A stretch of 64,000 bases of DNA from Bifidobacterium sp. (GCF_022640935.1 NZ_JALCCV010000006.1:1-64000); one strand, 5' to 3'; positions 29,499 through 39,212 are shown, numbered from the stretch's first letter. Numbers and translations: made by a program. The notes: generated by a model not told the origin, from the letters alone.

Positions 29499-31106
29499 TC
29501 ATAACGGCTGGTTGCCATGGTGCCTGCCGGTGCGGCTCACGCGCCTCTTTCCGGCCAGCAGTCGCAAGGATTCGGCGATGGCCTCACGCGTCTGCTCCGG
29601 GTCGATCATCGCGTCTATCTGACCGGTTTCGAGCGACAGGTTCGCATTGACCGTAGTGCTTTCGTACTCTTCGATCAGCTGCGCCCGCAGCGCGTCCACG
29701 TCCCGCCCGCGCTCCTTGGCCTTCTGCAAGTCCTTGCGGTGGATGATGTTGACGGCGCCCTGCGCGCCGAGCACAGCGATCTGGCTGGAGGGCCAGGCAT
29801 AGTTCACGTCGGCGCCGATGGCCTTGGAGCCCATGACGATGTACGCGCCGCCGAAGGCCTTGCGCAGGACGACAGTCACGAGCGGTACTTGGGCGTTGGC
29901 ATACGCATAGATGACCTTGGCGCCGCGCCGGATGATGCCCGCATGCTCCTGATCGGAGCCGGGCTTGTAGCCGGGCGTGTCCACCAAGGTGATCACCGGC
30001 AGGTTGAAAGCGTCGCACAGGCGCACGAATCGTGCGATTTTCTCGGAGGATCCGACGTCGAGGATGCCTGCCAGCACATTGGGCTGGTTGGCCACGACGC
30101 CGACCGGACGGCCTTCGATGCAGGCGAAGCCGACTACAGCGCAGGGCGAGTAAAGCTCCTGCACCTGCACGAATTCGCCGTAGTCCACGATGCAGCGGAT
30201 CACTTCAAGCACATCGTAGGGCTGGCGGTCATTGTCGGGGATGATGGCGCACAGACGTTGCGCGATTTCGCGGTCGGACCTGGTGGCGGAGTAGGCGAAG
30301 CTCGGCGCAGGGCTTTGCGAGCTGGAGGGCAGGTAAGCCAGCACGGTTCTCGTGTAGTCGATGGCGTCTGCCTCATCCTCGCCAAGGTAGTGCGCCACGC
30401 CTGAGGTGGCGTTGTGCACGTAGCCGCCGCCAAGCGACTCCATGCTGATCGCCTCGCCGGTCGCCGCCTTGACCACGTCGGGGCCGGTGACGAACATATT
30501 CGAGTTCTCGCGCGTCATGATGATCAAGTCGGTCAGCGCCGGGCAATACACCGCACCGCCTGCGCATGGTCCCAGAATCACCGATATCTGCGGAATGAAG
30601 CCACTGGCCTCGCAGGTCTTCTGGAAGATTCTGCCGTACTGCGTCAGCGCGGCGACGCCTTCCTGAATGCGCGCACCGCCCGAATCGATAAGCGCCACGA
30701 CCGGCGCCTTGATGGACATGGCCATATCCATAAGATGGCAGATCTTCTCGCCTTCCGCCCGCCCGAGCGTGCCGCCCTTGACCGAGAAATCCTGCGCGTA
30801 GACGGCCACCTTGCGACCGTAGACCTCGCCGAAGCCCGTGATGACGGCGCATCCTGCGCGCTCGCCATTGATGTCGCCACCCGAGAAACGCGCGATCTCC
30901 TCGAAGGAGCCGGTGTCGAAGAGCAGGTCGAGGCGTTCGCGGGCCGTGCGCTTGCCCTTGCCGTGCTGGCGGATGCGGGCGGCGTTCTCGGCGTCACGCG
31001 CCAATTGTGCGGCATGGGCGATGGCCGGGCGGATGGGCTGCGATTCGATGGGCGCGCCGCTTTCCATGGCCTTTCTGACGTCCGGGGCGTTCATGATATC
31101 GGTCAT
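29499..31106 (-). CDS. accD: Acetyl/propionyl-CoA carboxylase carboxyltransferase (beta) subunit
   Basis: 535-residue carboxyltransferase of the actinobacterial AccD/PccB type, carrying both N- and C-terminal crotonase-like halves in one chain. Typical stretches are ARERLDLLFDTGSFEE, VIDSGGARIQEG-like LIDSGGARIQEGVAAL, GPCAGGAVY, and in the C-half TLVDTPGYKPGSDQEH and RKAFGGAYIVMGSK. It transfers carboxyl from carboxybiotin on the AccC/BCCP partner to acetyl-CoA, giving malonyl-CoA for the FAS. AGGGG precedes the ATG (31104-31106), which overlaps the accC stop (ATGA). I see no separate epsilon subunit gene. Confidence 0.95.
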   Translation of the reverse strand: MTDIMNAPDVRKAMESGAPIESQPIRPAIAHAAQLARDAENAARIRQHGKGKRTARERLDLLFDTGSFEEIARFSGGDINGERAGCAVITGFGEVYGRKVAVYAQDFSVKGGTLGRAEGEKICHLMDMAMSIKAPVVALIDSGGARIQEGVAALTQYGRIFQKTCEASGFIPQISVILGPCAGGAVYCPALTDLIIMTRENSNMFVTGPDVVKAATGEAISMESLGGGYVHNATSGVAHYLGEDEADAIDYTRTVLAYLPSSSQSPAPSFAYSATRSDREIAQRLCAIIPDNDRQPYDVLEVIRCIVDYGEFVQVQELYSPCAVVGFACIEGRPVGVVANQPNVLAGILDVGSSEKIARFVRLCDAFNLPVITLVDTPGYKPGSDQEHAGIIRRGAKVIYAYANAQVPLVTVVLRKAFGGAYIVMGSKAIGADVNYAWPSSQIAVLGAQGAVNIIHRKDLQKAKERGRDVDALRAQLIEEYESTTVNANLSLETGQIDAMIDPEQTREAIAESLRLLAGKRRVSRTGRHHGNQPL

Positions 31107-32986
31107 TGACTATCCCCTTTGTTTGCGGTGGACTCATCGGCGCTTCCATTGCCTGTGTTGCTGCCGCCGTCTCCATCCACGTCAATCGTGATGAGGGTGT
31201 CCCCCGCCTCGACGCCTGACGACGGTCCGACGAATATCTTGGTGACCGTACCGGCGTCGGGCGCGTAGACGTAGTTCTCCATCTTCATGGATTCGAGCAC
31301 AATGAGCAGATCGCCCTTGGCCACGCTCTGCCCTTCGGCGACGTTCACACGGGTGATCACCGCCTGCATCGGGGAGGCGATCACACCGGGTTTCTGATCG
31401 GCAGAATTGCCGCTTTCCACCACATGCAAGCCTTGGCCACGCAACGGTTGAGAGGCGCGCTTGGCGCCGCGGGCACGGGCGGCGCCGGTGAGCGTGTTGA
31501 CGATATCCACGGGAACTTTCAGCGTCACCCGCCTGTCGTTCATCTCGATGACGAAGGACTCTGTTTCGGCGCGCTGCGGCTGCTCGACGTCACCGCTGAG
31601 CGACGCCGGCTGACCGCTGGCGAGCGTGGACGGCTCGCGGTTGAGGTATTCGCGTTCAAGCCATTTGGTCGACACGTCGAAATCGTGCCCTTCGGCGGTG
31701 AACACCGGATCGTTGAAAATCTGCTCGTAAAGGCTCGCCGGCGTCGGCACGCCTTCGATGCTCAACTCCTGCAAAGCACGGCGGACACGCGCGACGGCGG
31801 TGGGCCGATCCTGCGCGGTGATGACGAGCTTTCCCATCATCGAATCGAATTTCGGCGAGACCGTGTCGCCTTCTTCGACTCCCGAATCGACGCGGATGCC
31901 CGGGCCGGAGGGCCAGCGGATCGCGCTGAGCGTGCCCGAGCTCGGCGTGAGGTTTGTGGCCGGGTCTTCGCAGGTGATGCGCAGCTCGAAGCTGTGGCCG
32001 CGGGGCTGCTGCACTTGGTTGAGCTCGCCGCCGTTGGCGATGTCGATTTGCTCGCGCACCAAATCCAGCCCGCACACCTCTTCGCTGACCGTGTGCTCGA
32101 CCTGCAGACGCGGGTTGACTTCCAGAAAATAGACCTTGCGCTGGCCGGTGACCATGAACTCGCAGGTGCCCAAACCTTGGTAATCCACTGATTCGAACAG
32201 ATTGCGAGAGTAACGATGCAGCTGCTCATTCGCGTCCTCGGACAGGAACGGCGCCGGGGCCTCCTCGATGAGCTTCTGGTTTCGCCGCTGCACGGAGCAG
32301 TCACGGGTGGAGTACACGGTGAAGTTGCCGTGGCTGTCGCGTCCGCACTGGGTTTCTACGTGGCGGGCCTTGTCGATGAAGCGTTCGACGAAGTACTCGT
32401 TCAGGTCTCCGCCCTGCAGTGAATCGTGGCTCATATAGAAACCGCGCAGCTCATCGTCGTCATGCACCAGCACGATGCCGCGCCCGCCGCCGCCGTCCGT
32501 GCGCTTCATCATCAGCGGGTAGCCGTGTGTGTGCGCGAACTCGAGCAGTACGCGGATGTCGCTCACCGGGTCGGAGATGCCGGGGACCGGCGGCACCTTG
32601 GCGAGTTTTGCGACGCGCCGGGCAGTGATCTTGTCGCCCAGATCGGTCAATGCCTGCGGTGAAGGCCCGATCCAGATGGCGCCGGCGTCAATCACCTTCT
32701 GTGCGAAGGATGCCACTTCGGAGAGAAAGCCATAGCCGGGGTGGACGGCATCCGCGCCGCTGCGCCGCAGCACGTCGATCATCAGCCCTTCGTTGAGATA
32801 GGTGTCGCGATACGTGTCGCCGGGGAGCAGATACGCTTCGTCGGCCATCTCGACGTACTGCGCGTTGCGGTCCTGTTCGGCGTAGACGGCCACAGTGGCG
32901 ATGCCCATTTCGCGCGCGGTTCGTACGACCCGCAAAGCGATTTCACCGCGATTGGCCACCAGTATTGTGTTGACGTTTTTGACCAT
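31103..32986 (-). CDS. accC: Fused biotin carboxylase / biotin carboxyl carrier protein (ACC alpha)
   Basis: 627 residues. An ATP-grasp biotin carboxylase occupies about 1-450 (ILVANRGEIALRVVRTAR, KRTDGGGGRGIVLV, EVNPRLQVEHTVSE), then a linker, and a C-terminal biotinyl domain with ESMKMEN where K568 should carry biotin (usually E-A-M-K-M). A Gly/Asn/Ser tail ends the chain. I start at the ATG 32984-32986 (MVKNVNTILVANRGE) from family alignment; the ribosome site is poor. Coupled to accD by a stop/start overlap, it forms the acyl-CoA carboxylase that feeds fas. Biotinylation would be by BirA encoded at 34.7-35.7 kb. Confidence 0.95.
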   Translation of the reverse strand: MVKNVNTILVANRGEIALRVVRTAREMGIATVAVYAEQDRNAQYVEMADEAYLLPGDTYRDTYLNEGLMIDVLRRSGADAVHPGYGFLSEVASFAQKVIDAGAIWIGPSPQALTDLGDKITARRVAKLAKVPPVPGISDPVSDIRVLLEFAHTHGYPLMMKRTDGGGGRGIVLVHDDDELRGFYMSHDSLQGGDLNEYFVERFIDKARHVETQCGRDSHGNFTVYSTRDCSVQRRNQKLIEEAPAPFLSEDANEQLHRYSRNLFESVDYQGLGTCEFMVTGQRKVYFLEVNPRLQVEHTVSEEVCGLDLVREQIDIANGGELNQVQQPRGHSFELRITCEDPATNLTPSSGTLSAIRWPSGPGIRVDSGVEEGDTVSPKFDSMMGKLVITAQDRPTAVARVRRALQELSIEGVPTPASLYEQIFNDPVFTAEGHDFDVSTKWLEREYLNREPSTLASGQPASLSGDVEQPQRAETESFVIEMNDRRVTLKVPVDIVNTLTGAARARGAKRASQPLRGQGLHVVESGNSADQKPGVIASPMQAVITRVNVAEGQSVAKGDLLIVLESMKMENYVYAPDAGTVTKIFVGPSSGVEAGDTLITIDVDGDGGSNTGNGSADESTANKGDSQ

Positions 32987-33940
32987 ATTTTCTAACGTAA
33001 CCCGGCCGGGCCGCCCCAAGTCAGCGGCAAAGCTACAAAATGGCGCGACCGTCTTTGTGAGATCGTACAAACGTTCGGCGCGCGTCCAGACCGGTCATGC
33101 GGGGCGATCAGGGATTGGGCCTAGCTTGGGCGTCGCACATCGGCGCTACAGCTATGGCACGAAGTTTCACGAGTATTGCAGTGGTCGGCGAGATGCTCTT
33201 CACGACTGAGACGCCTCATCATGCGTTCGCTGCATGTTGTGCTCGCCGTTGGCGTTGGCGTTACAAAAAACAGGTGCGATGAGCATTTGCCGCCGGCCGC
33301 TGAAAGCGCATCGTGCAGTGAATTGTTCGAATCCGTCAATGTGGCCTACAGGCCTGCGGTCTGCCGATGCAAGATCAATTCCCCCTCACGTAACCCATTC
33401 CGTGGCGAATTTTCATTATGCGAGGCAGGCGTCGCCGCGCCATCACGGTAAGAATCCCCGCGGCACGGCGCCCGCTAGCCGTGTCATCTCGCAGTGTCCT
33501 CTGCCCAGCTCCTCCACCCAGCTCCTCCACCCAGTGCCCCTTCTGCTCGGTGTTATTCCCAAAGTGCCATCAGCGCAATGCCCGCCACGCGCTTTATCCA
33601 GCAAGCTCAGCCGCCCGCTTTCGCGCAGTACATACGCAGCGCGGGGTCAGCAATCGGGATTGCTGCAGATGCCATCAGTGCAACTGCATCTCGACAGCTG
33701 ATATCGGAACAACCCACAAAAGGATTGGCTGGATTTTGTAGCTTGCACCCAACGACAGGCCGCAATGAACCGGCTACGCTGGGCGATTGGTGCCGGGGCT
33801 GATCGGCTGCGCCGATCGATGTCCCAGGTACCGGTCACACCTTGGATAATTTACTCAGTCTCAATTACCCAGGGCGGTTGCAACCACACAATGCACGCAT
33901 GTACCTGCGGTACCAGCAGGCGCGCGATCCAGGAGGATTC
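32987..33940. other. Long divergent intergenic region between accC and bioY
   Basis: About 950 nt without a gene I can support. Short frames here (for example 33234-33701 plus and 33121-33339 minus) show no family features. On the accC side a TTTGT-N8-ACAAA inverted repeat (about 33050-33067) could be an operator. A 14-bp tandem repeat lies at 33506-33533. Near bioY, CCTGC/GCAGG flank GGTACCA just ahead of the ribosome site. Confidence 0.4.
33506..33533. repeat. Two tandem copies of a 14-bp unit
   Basis: CAGCTCCTCCACCC occurs twice in direct succession, in non-coding DNA. Confidence 0.85.
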
Positions 33941-34522
33941 ATGCAAGCACGAAACGCCATCGCATTATCATCATCCCGCCGTCTGCGGTTTTCGCTGCTG
34001 AAAGCCGGCATGTTCGCCCTGCTGTTGTGGGCCGCATCCGCCGCAGGCGCCATCCCCATACCCGGCACGCCCGTGCCGATCACATTGCAAACCTTCGTCG
34101 TGATGCTCGCTGCGCTGACCCTGAACTGGAAAGAGGCCGCAGGAGCGGTCGGCGCGTATCTTGCCGCTGGAGCCATGGGCGCCCCGGTCTTCGCCGGCGG
34201 CGCATCGACCATGGCGCTGTTCGGTCCCAGCGCCGGTTTCCTTATTGGATTCTTGCCCGGAGTGATCATCGCCGCGCTGCTTAAAGGCAAGGCCGACACC
34301 AATGGATTCCTCGGCTATGTCCGCACTGCGTCGCGTTACCTGCTGGCCGCTGCAATCGGTTGCATTGTCGTGGTGTACGCCTTCGGGTTCCTTGTCCAAT
34401 CGACGCTCACCGGCGTGCCGCTGAGCGCGGTGGCCACAGCATCCATGGGCTTCGTGCTCGGCGACCTCATCAAAGCCCTCATCGCCTCGCTGGCCATATC
34501 CGGTTTGGCCAAGCTGTTCTGA
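33941..34522 (+). CDS. bioY: Biotin transporter substrate-binding component BioY
   Basis: 193-residue S-component of an ECF-type biotin importer with about six helices. Family marks are AAGAIPIPGTPVPITLQTF near the N-terminus and the GAPVFAGG and GPSAGFLIGF stretches. AGGAGG 5 nt before the ATG (33941) decides the start. The shared ECF energizing module is not in the window. The gene lies next to the biotin-dependent carboxylase and converges on birA, linking biotin supply to fatty acid synthesis. Confidence 0.94.
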   Translation: MQARNAIALSSSRRLRFSLLKAGMFALLLWAASAAGAIPIPGTPVPITLQTFVVMLAALTLNWKEAAGAVGAYLAAGAMGAPVFAGGASTMALFGPSAGFLIGFLPGVIIAALLKGKADTNGFLGYVRTASRYLLAAAIGCIVVVYAFGFLVQSTLTGVPLSAVATASMGFVLGDLIKALIASLAISGLAKLF

Positions 34523-34710
34523 TCAGGCCGCCGGCCGTATTTGCCTCCGACCCGGCCTCTGGCCGCTGCACAACACGCAGCTTCGCTGCACGCCGACCAA
34601 GGCGGTGGGATGAGTTGCGACGCATGAAAGCGGCTATGCGATGCAGTTATTCCCGCACAAGGCCGACATGGTGCGCGATTCGCGGCATTGAGACGTTTAG
34701 GCATTGATTC

Positions 34711-35685
34711 TCAGCCGAGCACCCCCACGTCGCCAGTGCGCACGACGCATATCTCCCCGGCGTCGTCGCGGACGCTGAGCGAAGCATCGGGGTTCAAGGC
34801 GACGGCAGTGCCGCAGATGGCACCGCCGGTGGCGAGCCGCGCCTTGACCCGTCTGCCCAACGTCCAGCATTCTGCGCGTGTTTCCTCGAGCAAAGCGTCG
34901 CGCTGGCCGGGCGTGTCATCAATCAGCGATTGCAGCCGTTTGCGCAGCGAGCGCACGATTCCCGCAGCGATCAGATCGCGCATGATCCGCGCCTCGGGCA
35001 GGCCCTCGCGATGCAACTGCAGCGAAGTGGATTCGGGCGTAGGCAAACGCTCGGCCCGCACCGCGAGATTGAGGCCGACGCCGAAGACCACGCCGATGCA
35101 ATCGTCGAACTCGACATCTGAAGCCGGCGCGGCCTCTGCGCCGTCGCCATCTGCCTCCTGAGTCCCGCCATCGGCGTCACCGACGTCAACGCGGACATCA
35201 TCGACATGCGGCAACGGCACAAGTTCGCACAGGATCCCGCCGAGTTTCAAACCACGGCAGAACACATCATTGGGCCACTTGAGAGCCAGTGAACGGCCAG
35301 GCCTGATGCTCTTGGAACCGACCTCTTCAAGCGCGCCGCGTATCGAGTCAAGACTGGCCAGCCCGGCAGCCATCTGGATCCATCCGTTCACGCTCCCGTC
35401 GGTGGCGAGCGCGCGCGGCAGCACAGTGGCAAAGGAAACGGTGAAGGATTCCCCGGGAACATTCACCCATTCACGGCCCAGCCGCCCGTGCCCGCTGGTC
35501 TGCATATCGGCGGCGACCACCGTGATCGGGAGCCGGCCATCTTGGCGCGGCATGAGCTGATCCTCTTCGATCATGTGCCGTGCCACGTAATTCGTCGAAT
35601 CAACGCTCGCGCGCACGACGAGCCGGTCAGCCTCCCTTGCTGTGCGCGGCATTCGCGGCGTTGCGGCTTGCGATACGGTCATCAT
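34711..35685 (-). CDS. birA: Biotin--[acetyl-CoA carboxylase] ligase
   Basis: 324-residue biotin protein ligase of the monofunctional type: there is no N-terminal helix-turn-helix, so it should not repress biotin genes itself. The adenylation motif is TSGHGRLGREWV and the LALKWPNDVF and GGILCEL motifs follow. A low-complexity acidic insert (about residues 165-195) interrupts the catalytic domain before VFGVGLNLAV. The C-terminal SH3-like domain includes LGRRVKARLATGGAICG. It converges on bioY and should biotinylate the AccC/BCCP subunit. Confidence 0.93.
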   Translation of the reverse strand: MMTVSQAATPRMPRTAREADRLVVRASVDSTNYVARHMIEEDQLMPRQDGRLPITVVAADMQTSGHGRLGREWVNVPGESFTVSFATVLPRALATDGSVNGWIQMAAGLASLDSIRGALEEVGSKSIRPGRSLALKWPNDVFCRGLKLGGILCELVPLPHVDDVRVDVGDADGGTQEADGDGAEAAPASDVEFDDCIGVVFGVGLNLAVRAERLPTPESTSLQLHREGLPEARIMRDLIAAGIVRSLRKRLQSLIDDTPGQRDALLEETRAECWTLGRRVKARLATGGAICGTAVALNPDASLSVRDDAGEICVVRTGDVGVLG

Positions 35686-35862
35686 GATTCAACAATAATG
35701 CGCGAACCGGCGCTATACGATGCAATACGTCCGATGATGAGGGAATATCACTGCTGGCGTAGTCAGGGCAGCAGGGTACGGGCTCCTTCGATGTCCTGCG
35801 TCACTATTGCCAGCGGTACCATGCAGTGGCTCGGGAATCGCCCGGCGTTCGCAAGTCCACGA

Positions 35863-35868
35863 TAGAAT
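35863..35868 (+). promoter_or_regulatory. Possible -10 box of a leaderless promoter
   Basis: TAGAAT stands 7 nt before the ATG at 35876, which has no Shine-Dalgarno sequence. That spacing is what a leaderless transcript would show. No good -35 hexamer is visible. Confidence 0.35.
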
Positions 35869-35875
35869 CCATCAC

Positions 35876-38101
35876 ATGACAGACGCTTTACCTCATCGCC
35901 TCTCGAAAGATGCGCCAGGTGCACTGGCAGCGCTTACGGGCGGCGCCCCCATCGCGTCGTCCTCAGCCGATCGCGCCCACCGGAGGGCGGCCTATGCAAC
36001 GCAAAGCCGCGGTCGCCGCACCACCGCAGCCCTGCGTTGGGCCCTCGCCGTCTTCGCGTGCCTATGGCTGAGCCTATGCACCGCAGTCGGGCCGCTGTTT
36101 TGGGAGGATGAGGGCATCGCGCAGTTCTCCTGGCTCAATGCTGTGTTCGGACTGCTCGCATTCGCCGTATATTTTCTGCTGATCGTCGCCTTGGTGCGCG
36201 CGGGCAGCCGGCGGCGGATCGTTCCGGCCTCGTGGCATAAGCGGCATATCTCCGAGCGACGGCTTGCGCAATCCTTCGCGGCAATGACCGGCCGGTCCCG
36301 CCCATGGGCGCTTGTTCTCGCCCGCAGCTTCGGCAGCGCGTCGCAGGCCGTCAAACGGCTCATGTTCGCCATTACGAGCCGGTGGTGGAAAATCGCGGCG
36401 ATATTGTTCATTGGATGGCTTTGGGTGCCGGCGACGCTGCTGTCGGCCTTCGGCGCGGATATTCGCTCGCAGATCCGTGAATTCAGCTGGGCCTACAACC
36501 AGTGGACAGGCCTGAATCAGCCTTATATCGGCTTCTTCTCCTTCGTGCCGATGGATATCTACCCGACCGCGCATTACATGTGGCCCGCGAACCCGATCTA
36601 TCTGACCGATCAGCACAATATCGTGCTCACCGTGCTGTACGGGACAGCGGCAGCCATATCCCGCTACTTCACCGGTTCCAACGATTGGGGGCTGGTTGCG
36701 CTGTCCGCCGGGCAATTCCTTTTCGCCGTTTTCTGCTGCGCGTCCGCAGCGAACCGGTTCCTGAACCTGCCGTGGCTCGGGAAATCCGCGCGTCCCGCGC
36801 CACCGAGTCATTTCCGACAGCCCGAACGCTTCCAGCCCCGTGATCTGATGCGTCCCGAGCGCGGCATGGTTTGCGCGCACGTTGCTGGTGCCTCCGGCAT
36901 CTCGCGGGCATCCACGGCCGGCGCCGGCGTGCGGACGATTATCCTGGTGTTTTTCCTCTGCTGCCCGCTCGTGCTGTTTTCAACGATTTCGCTGACGAAG
37001 TCGCCGGTATTCGCCTATGCGTTCGTCTGGTGGTTCGGCGCAGGCTACGAGCTGCATATGACCAGACCGGCAACACCAGCTGCAAAACCAGGGCAGGGGA
37101 CCAGCGTGATCGGCCTGTGGCCCGTGCGCCGGCACGCGGCGAGAACGTCCGCGAGTGCCCGCCTTTTCGACGGCACGCGCAAACGCACGGCTGCGGCGCT
37201 GGCAGCATCGACCTGCATCATGCTCGTCTCGGCGAAATATGCGTTCTACATTCTCGTAGTCCAAATTCTGCTGCTGCTCATCGCCGACCGGACGCGCTGG
37301 CGCACCTATTGCGCCGCGCTCGTTGTGCCGGTCGTCGTCGTCCACGGCTCGTTGAGCTTCCTAATCGCCAGCGGAGCCGTCATCGGCGGTGACCCGATCG
37401 AGTCGCGGGGCATCCAGCTGCAGCAGATCGCACGCGTCGCCAAACTCAATCCGGCAGGCATCCCGCAGCAGGCCCGAGACGAGCTCGCCCCCGTCTTCAA
37501 CCTCGATCAGATGGCCGACTCGTATTTCCGCCAGGACGCGGATCCGGTCAAATCCTCGGGCATCCAGTCAAAGAAGGTCAGCTACCGCTGGCGCACTGTC
37601 ACCAAGGGCGACATGGCTGATTTCAACCGCGCCTGGCTGGCAATCGTCAAGGCCAATCCACGCATCGCCCTCGACGCCTTCTTGGCCAAATGCTTCGGAT
37701 ACTTCGATGTGGCAGATCAGCCATACGTCTCCATGGACTACTATCTGACCAGCGACTATGTAACCCAATGGTCCAGCTGGATCCGCTATTGGCAGCCCCA
37801 TTGGAGGCATTCGATCGCCCGCCTCGCACGCGTCTGGGGTGCGGTCCCGGTGCTCGGATGGGTCACGCATGGCAATCTCTATGTGGTCCTGACGCTGTTG
37901 CTCGGAGCCGCCGAAGTGGTTCTGCGCCGGTGGCGCACGCTGGTATGGCACGTGCCGCTGCTGCTGCTCATGGGCGTATTCATCACGTCCCCTGCCAACA
38001 ACTTCGAGCGACATATGCTTCCGGTCGCCTTCGTCTTCGGATTCGTGGCCCTGACATTCTGGCGCGACTCGCACTCTGCAGGCGACAGCGCCTCGTCGTA
38101 A
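35876..38101 (+). CDS. Large multi-pass membrane protein, unknown function (DUF6020-like)
   Basis: 741 residues with a basic, Arg/Ala-rich cytoplasmic N-terminus (about 1-50) and roughly a dozen hydrophobic helices from about 52 onward. A large extracellular-type loop near 195-260 carries YIGFFSFVPMDIYPTAHYM and HNIVLTVLYG; another soluble stretch (about 500-590) precedes the last helices. The layout recalls membrane glycosyltransferase-like proteins and the bifidobacterial DUF6020 group, but I cannot confirm this. The start is taken at the ATG 35876 (MTDALPHRLS); an upstream frame from 35807 overlaps likely promoter sequence. No operon partners. Confidence 0.72.
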   Translation: MTDALPHRLSKDAPGALAALTGGAPIASSSADRAHRRAAYATQSRGRRTTAALRWALAVFACLWLSLCTAVGPLFWEDEGIAQFSWLNAVFGLLAFAVYFLLIVALVRAGSRRRIVPASWHKRHISERRLAQSFAAMTGRSRPWALVLARSFGSASQAVKRLMFAITSRWWKIAAILFIGWLWVPATLLSAFGADIRSQIREFSWAYNQWTGLNQPYIGFFSFVPMDIYPTAHYMWPANPIYLTDQHNIVLTVLYGTAAAISRYFTGSNDWGLVALSAGQFLFAVFCCASAANRFLNLPWLGKSARPAPPSHFRQPERFQPRDLMRPERGMVCAHVAGASGISRASTAGAGVRTIILVFFLCCPLVLFSTISLTKSPVFAYAFVWWFGAGYELHMTRPATPAAKPGQGTSVIGLWPVRRHAARTSASARLFDGTRKRTAAALAASTCIMLVSAKYAFYILVVQILLLLIADRTRWRTYCAALVVPVVVVHGSLSFLIASGAVIGGDPIESRGIQLQQIARVAKLNPAGIPQQARDELAPVFNLDQMADSYFRQDADPVKSSGIQSKKVSYRWRTVTKGDMADFNRAWLAIVKANPRIALDAFLAKCFGYFDVADQPYVSMDYYLTSDYVTQWSSWIRYWQPHWRHSIARLARVWGAVPVLGWVTHGNLYVVLTLLLGAAEVVLRRWRTLVWHVPLLLLMGVFITSPANNFERHMLPVAFVFGFVALTFWRDSHSAGDSASS

Positions 38102-38136
38102 TAGGCGTTTCTGCCGACCGGCTCTGGTCAATGGGA

Positions 38137-38154
38137 CCCGGCCTTGAAACCGGG
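38137..38154 (+). terminator. Weak hairpin after the large membrane protein gene
   Basis: CCCGG CCTTGAAA CCGGG followed by CCTTTC. Only five pairs with a short pyrimidine tail, between the stop at 38101 and the next start at 38197. Confidence 0.4.
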
Positions 38155-38196
38155 CCTTTCAGCTTGCATGCAGCCTCGGTCGGCTAGACTTGAGGT

Positions 38197-39192
38197 ATGA
38201 CCGATATCGCAGCAGGAGACAGATCAGGCAAGAAAACAGTCTCCGCAGCTGCGTTGGGCGCCGATGCAGCCATACCCGATATCCTCGCCTTGCTCGGCAT
38301 CATGAAAAACGCGCCGGAGCGCGCAGACGGATGCAGCGGCAGCTGCATTGACGACCATGCCGCCGATACCGTTCACGATGATACGGGCCCTGCCGGGACG
38401 GAAGAATTGCATATGGCGCCCGCACAGCATTGGTCGCTCACCGAGACCGCGCAGGCGCGAATCGAATCAGTCGCTTTCGAGGCGTTGCTCCAGGGGCTCG
38501 GCGATGGGCGCGTCGCCGCGCTGCTGCGCATCCTAGGCTGGCCCTGCCAATTCAAGTGCTTTGCGCTCGCAGGCACGCCGAAATCTTCGTATTCCGGCAC
38601 GCGGGCGGCGATACTGCGCGCCGTCCACGACCTTGGCGGCGATGGCTGCCTGATTGGCCGGTGCGGGAGCATATGCGTGGCGATAATAGAGATCCGTAGT
38701 GCGGTAACTCCTGAAGTGACATGCACGGCTGCACTCGGCGCCTTTGACGATGCGCGGCCCGTATGCCTGGGCTCGGCGGGCGCCAACGCCTCAGGAGCCA
38801 GCCGTGTGACTCGTGGCGTGCTGAATGCGCTGCGTGCCTGTCCTGCTGTGAGTCCACTCCCCCGGCCCATGCGCGCCGACGACGTGCTGCCCGAACGCGC
38901 GCTGCTGGGCGATGATGACGCCAGGGACGAACTGGTTGCAGTCGTATATCGCAGTCTGCTCAGCGACAACGCCGACGACCCGACGCTGGACACCGTCTCC
39001 GCATTCATCCAGTCGGGCGGCTCGCTCGACGCCACAGCCCGCGAACTCAACGTGCACCCCAATACCGTGCGCTATCGGCTCAAGCGAGCAGCTGAAACCA
39101 CCGGTTGGGACGCCACCAATCCGCGTGAAGCCTATGTGCTGCAAACCGCCATCACGCTGGGTCGAGTTCGCGATGGCCGGCGCAGCTCCTGA
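38197..39192 (+). CDS. PucR-family helix-turn-helix regulator
   Basis: 331 residues. The C-terminus (about 265-325) is the PucR/CdaR-type helix-turn-helix: SLDATARELNVHPNTVRYRL followed by TTGWDATNPREAYVLQTA. The central part (about 90-240) has the GGDEF-like or regulatory region expected of this group but no motif I can name; the first ~80 residues are Asp/Gly/His-rich and probably disordered. Streptomyces FasR, which activates fatty acid synthesis, has this architecture, so a role at the nearby acc/fas locus is possible but only inferred. Monocistronic, converging on rplA. Confidence 0.78.
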   Translation: MTDIAAGDRSGKKTVSAAALGADAAIPDILALLGIMKNAPERADGCSGSCIDDHAADTVHDDTGPAGTEELHMAPAQHWSLTETAQARIESVAFEALLQGLGDGRVAALLRILGWPCQFKCFALAGTPKSSYSGTRAAILRAVHDLGGDGCLIGRCGSICVAIIEIRSAVTPEVTCTAALGAFDDARPVCLGSAGANASGASRVTRGVLNALRACPAVSPLPRPMRADDVLPERALLGDDDARDELVAVVYRSLLSDNADDPTLDTVSAFIQSGGSLDATARELNVHPNTVRYRLKRAAETTGWDATNPREAYVLQTAITLGRVRDGRRSS

Positions 39193-39212
39193 CAGGCAGA
39201 AACGGATCGCAA

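Noticed and set aside
33234..33701. 155-codon plus-strand frame between accC and bioY
   Set aside because: Composition looks random, no ribosome site, and it runs through the 14-bp tandem repeat.
34523..34710. Terminator after bioY
   Set aside because: GC-rich words such as GGCCGCCGGCCG are present but no stable stem with a T tract could be drawn with confidence.
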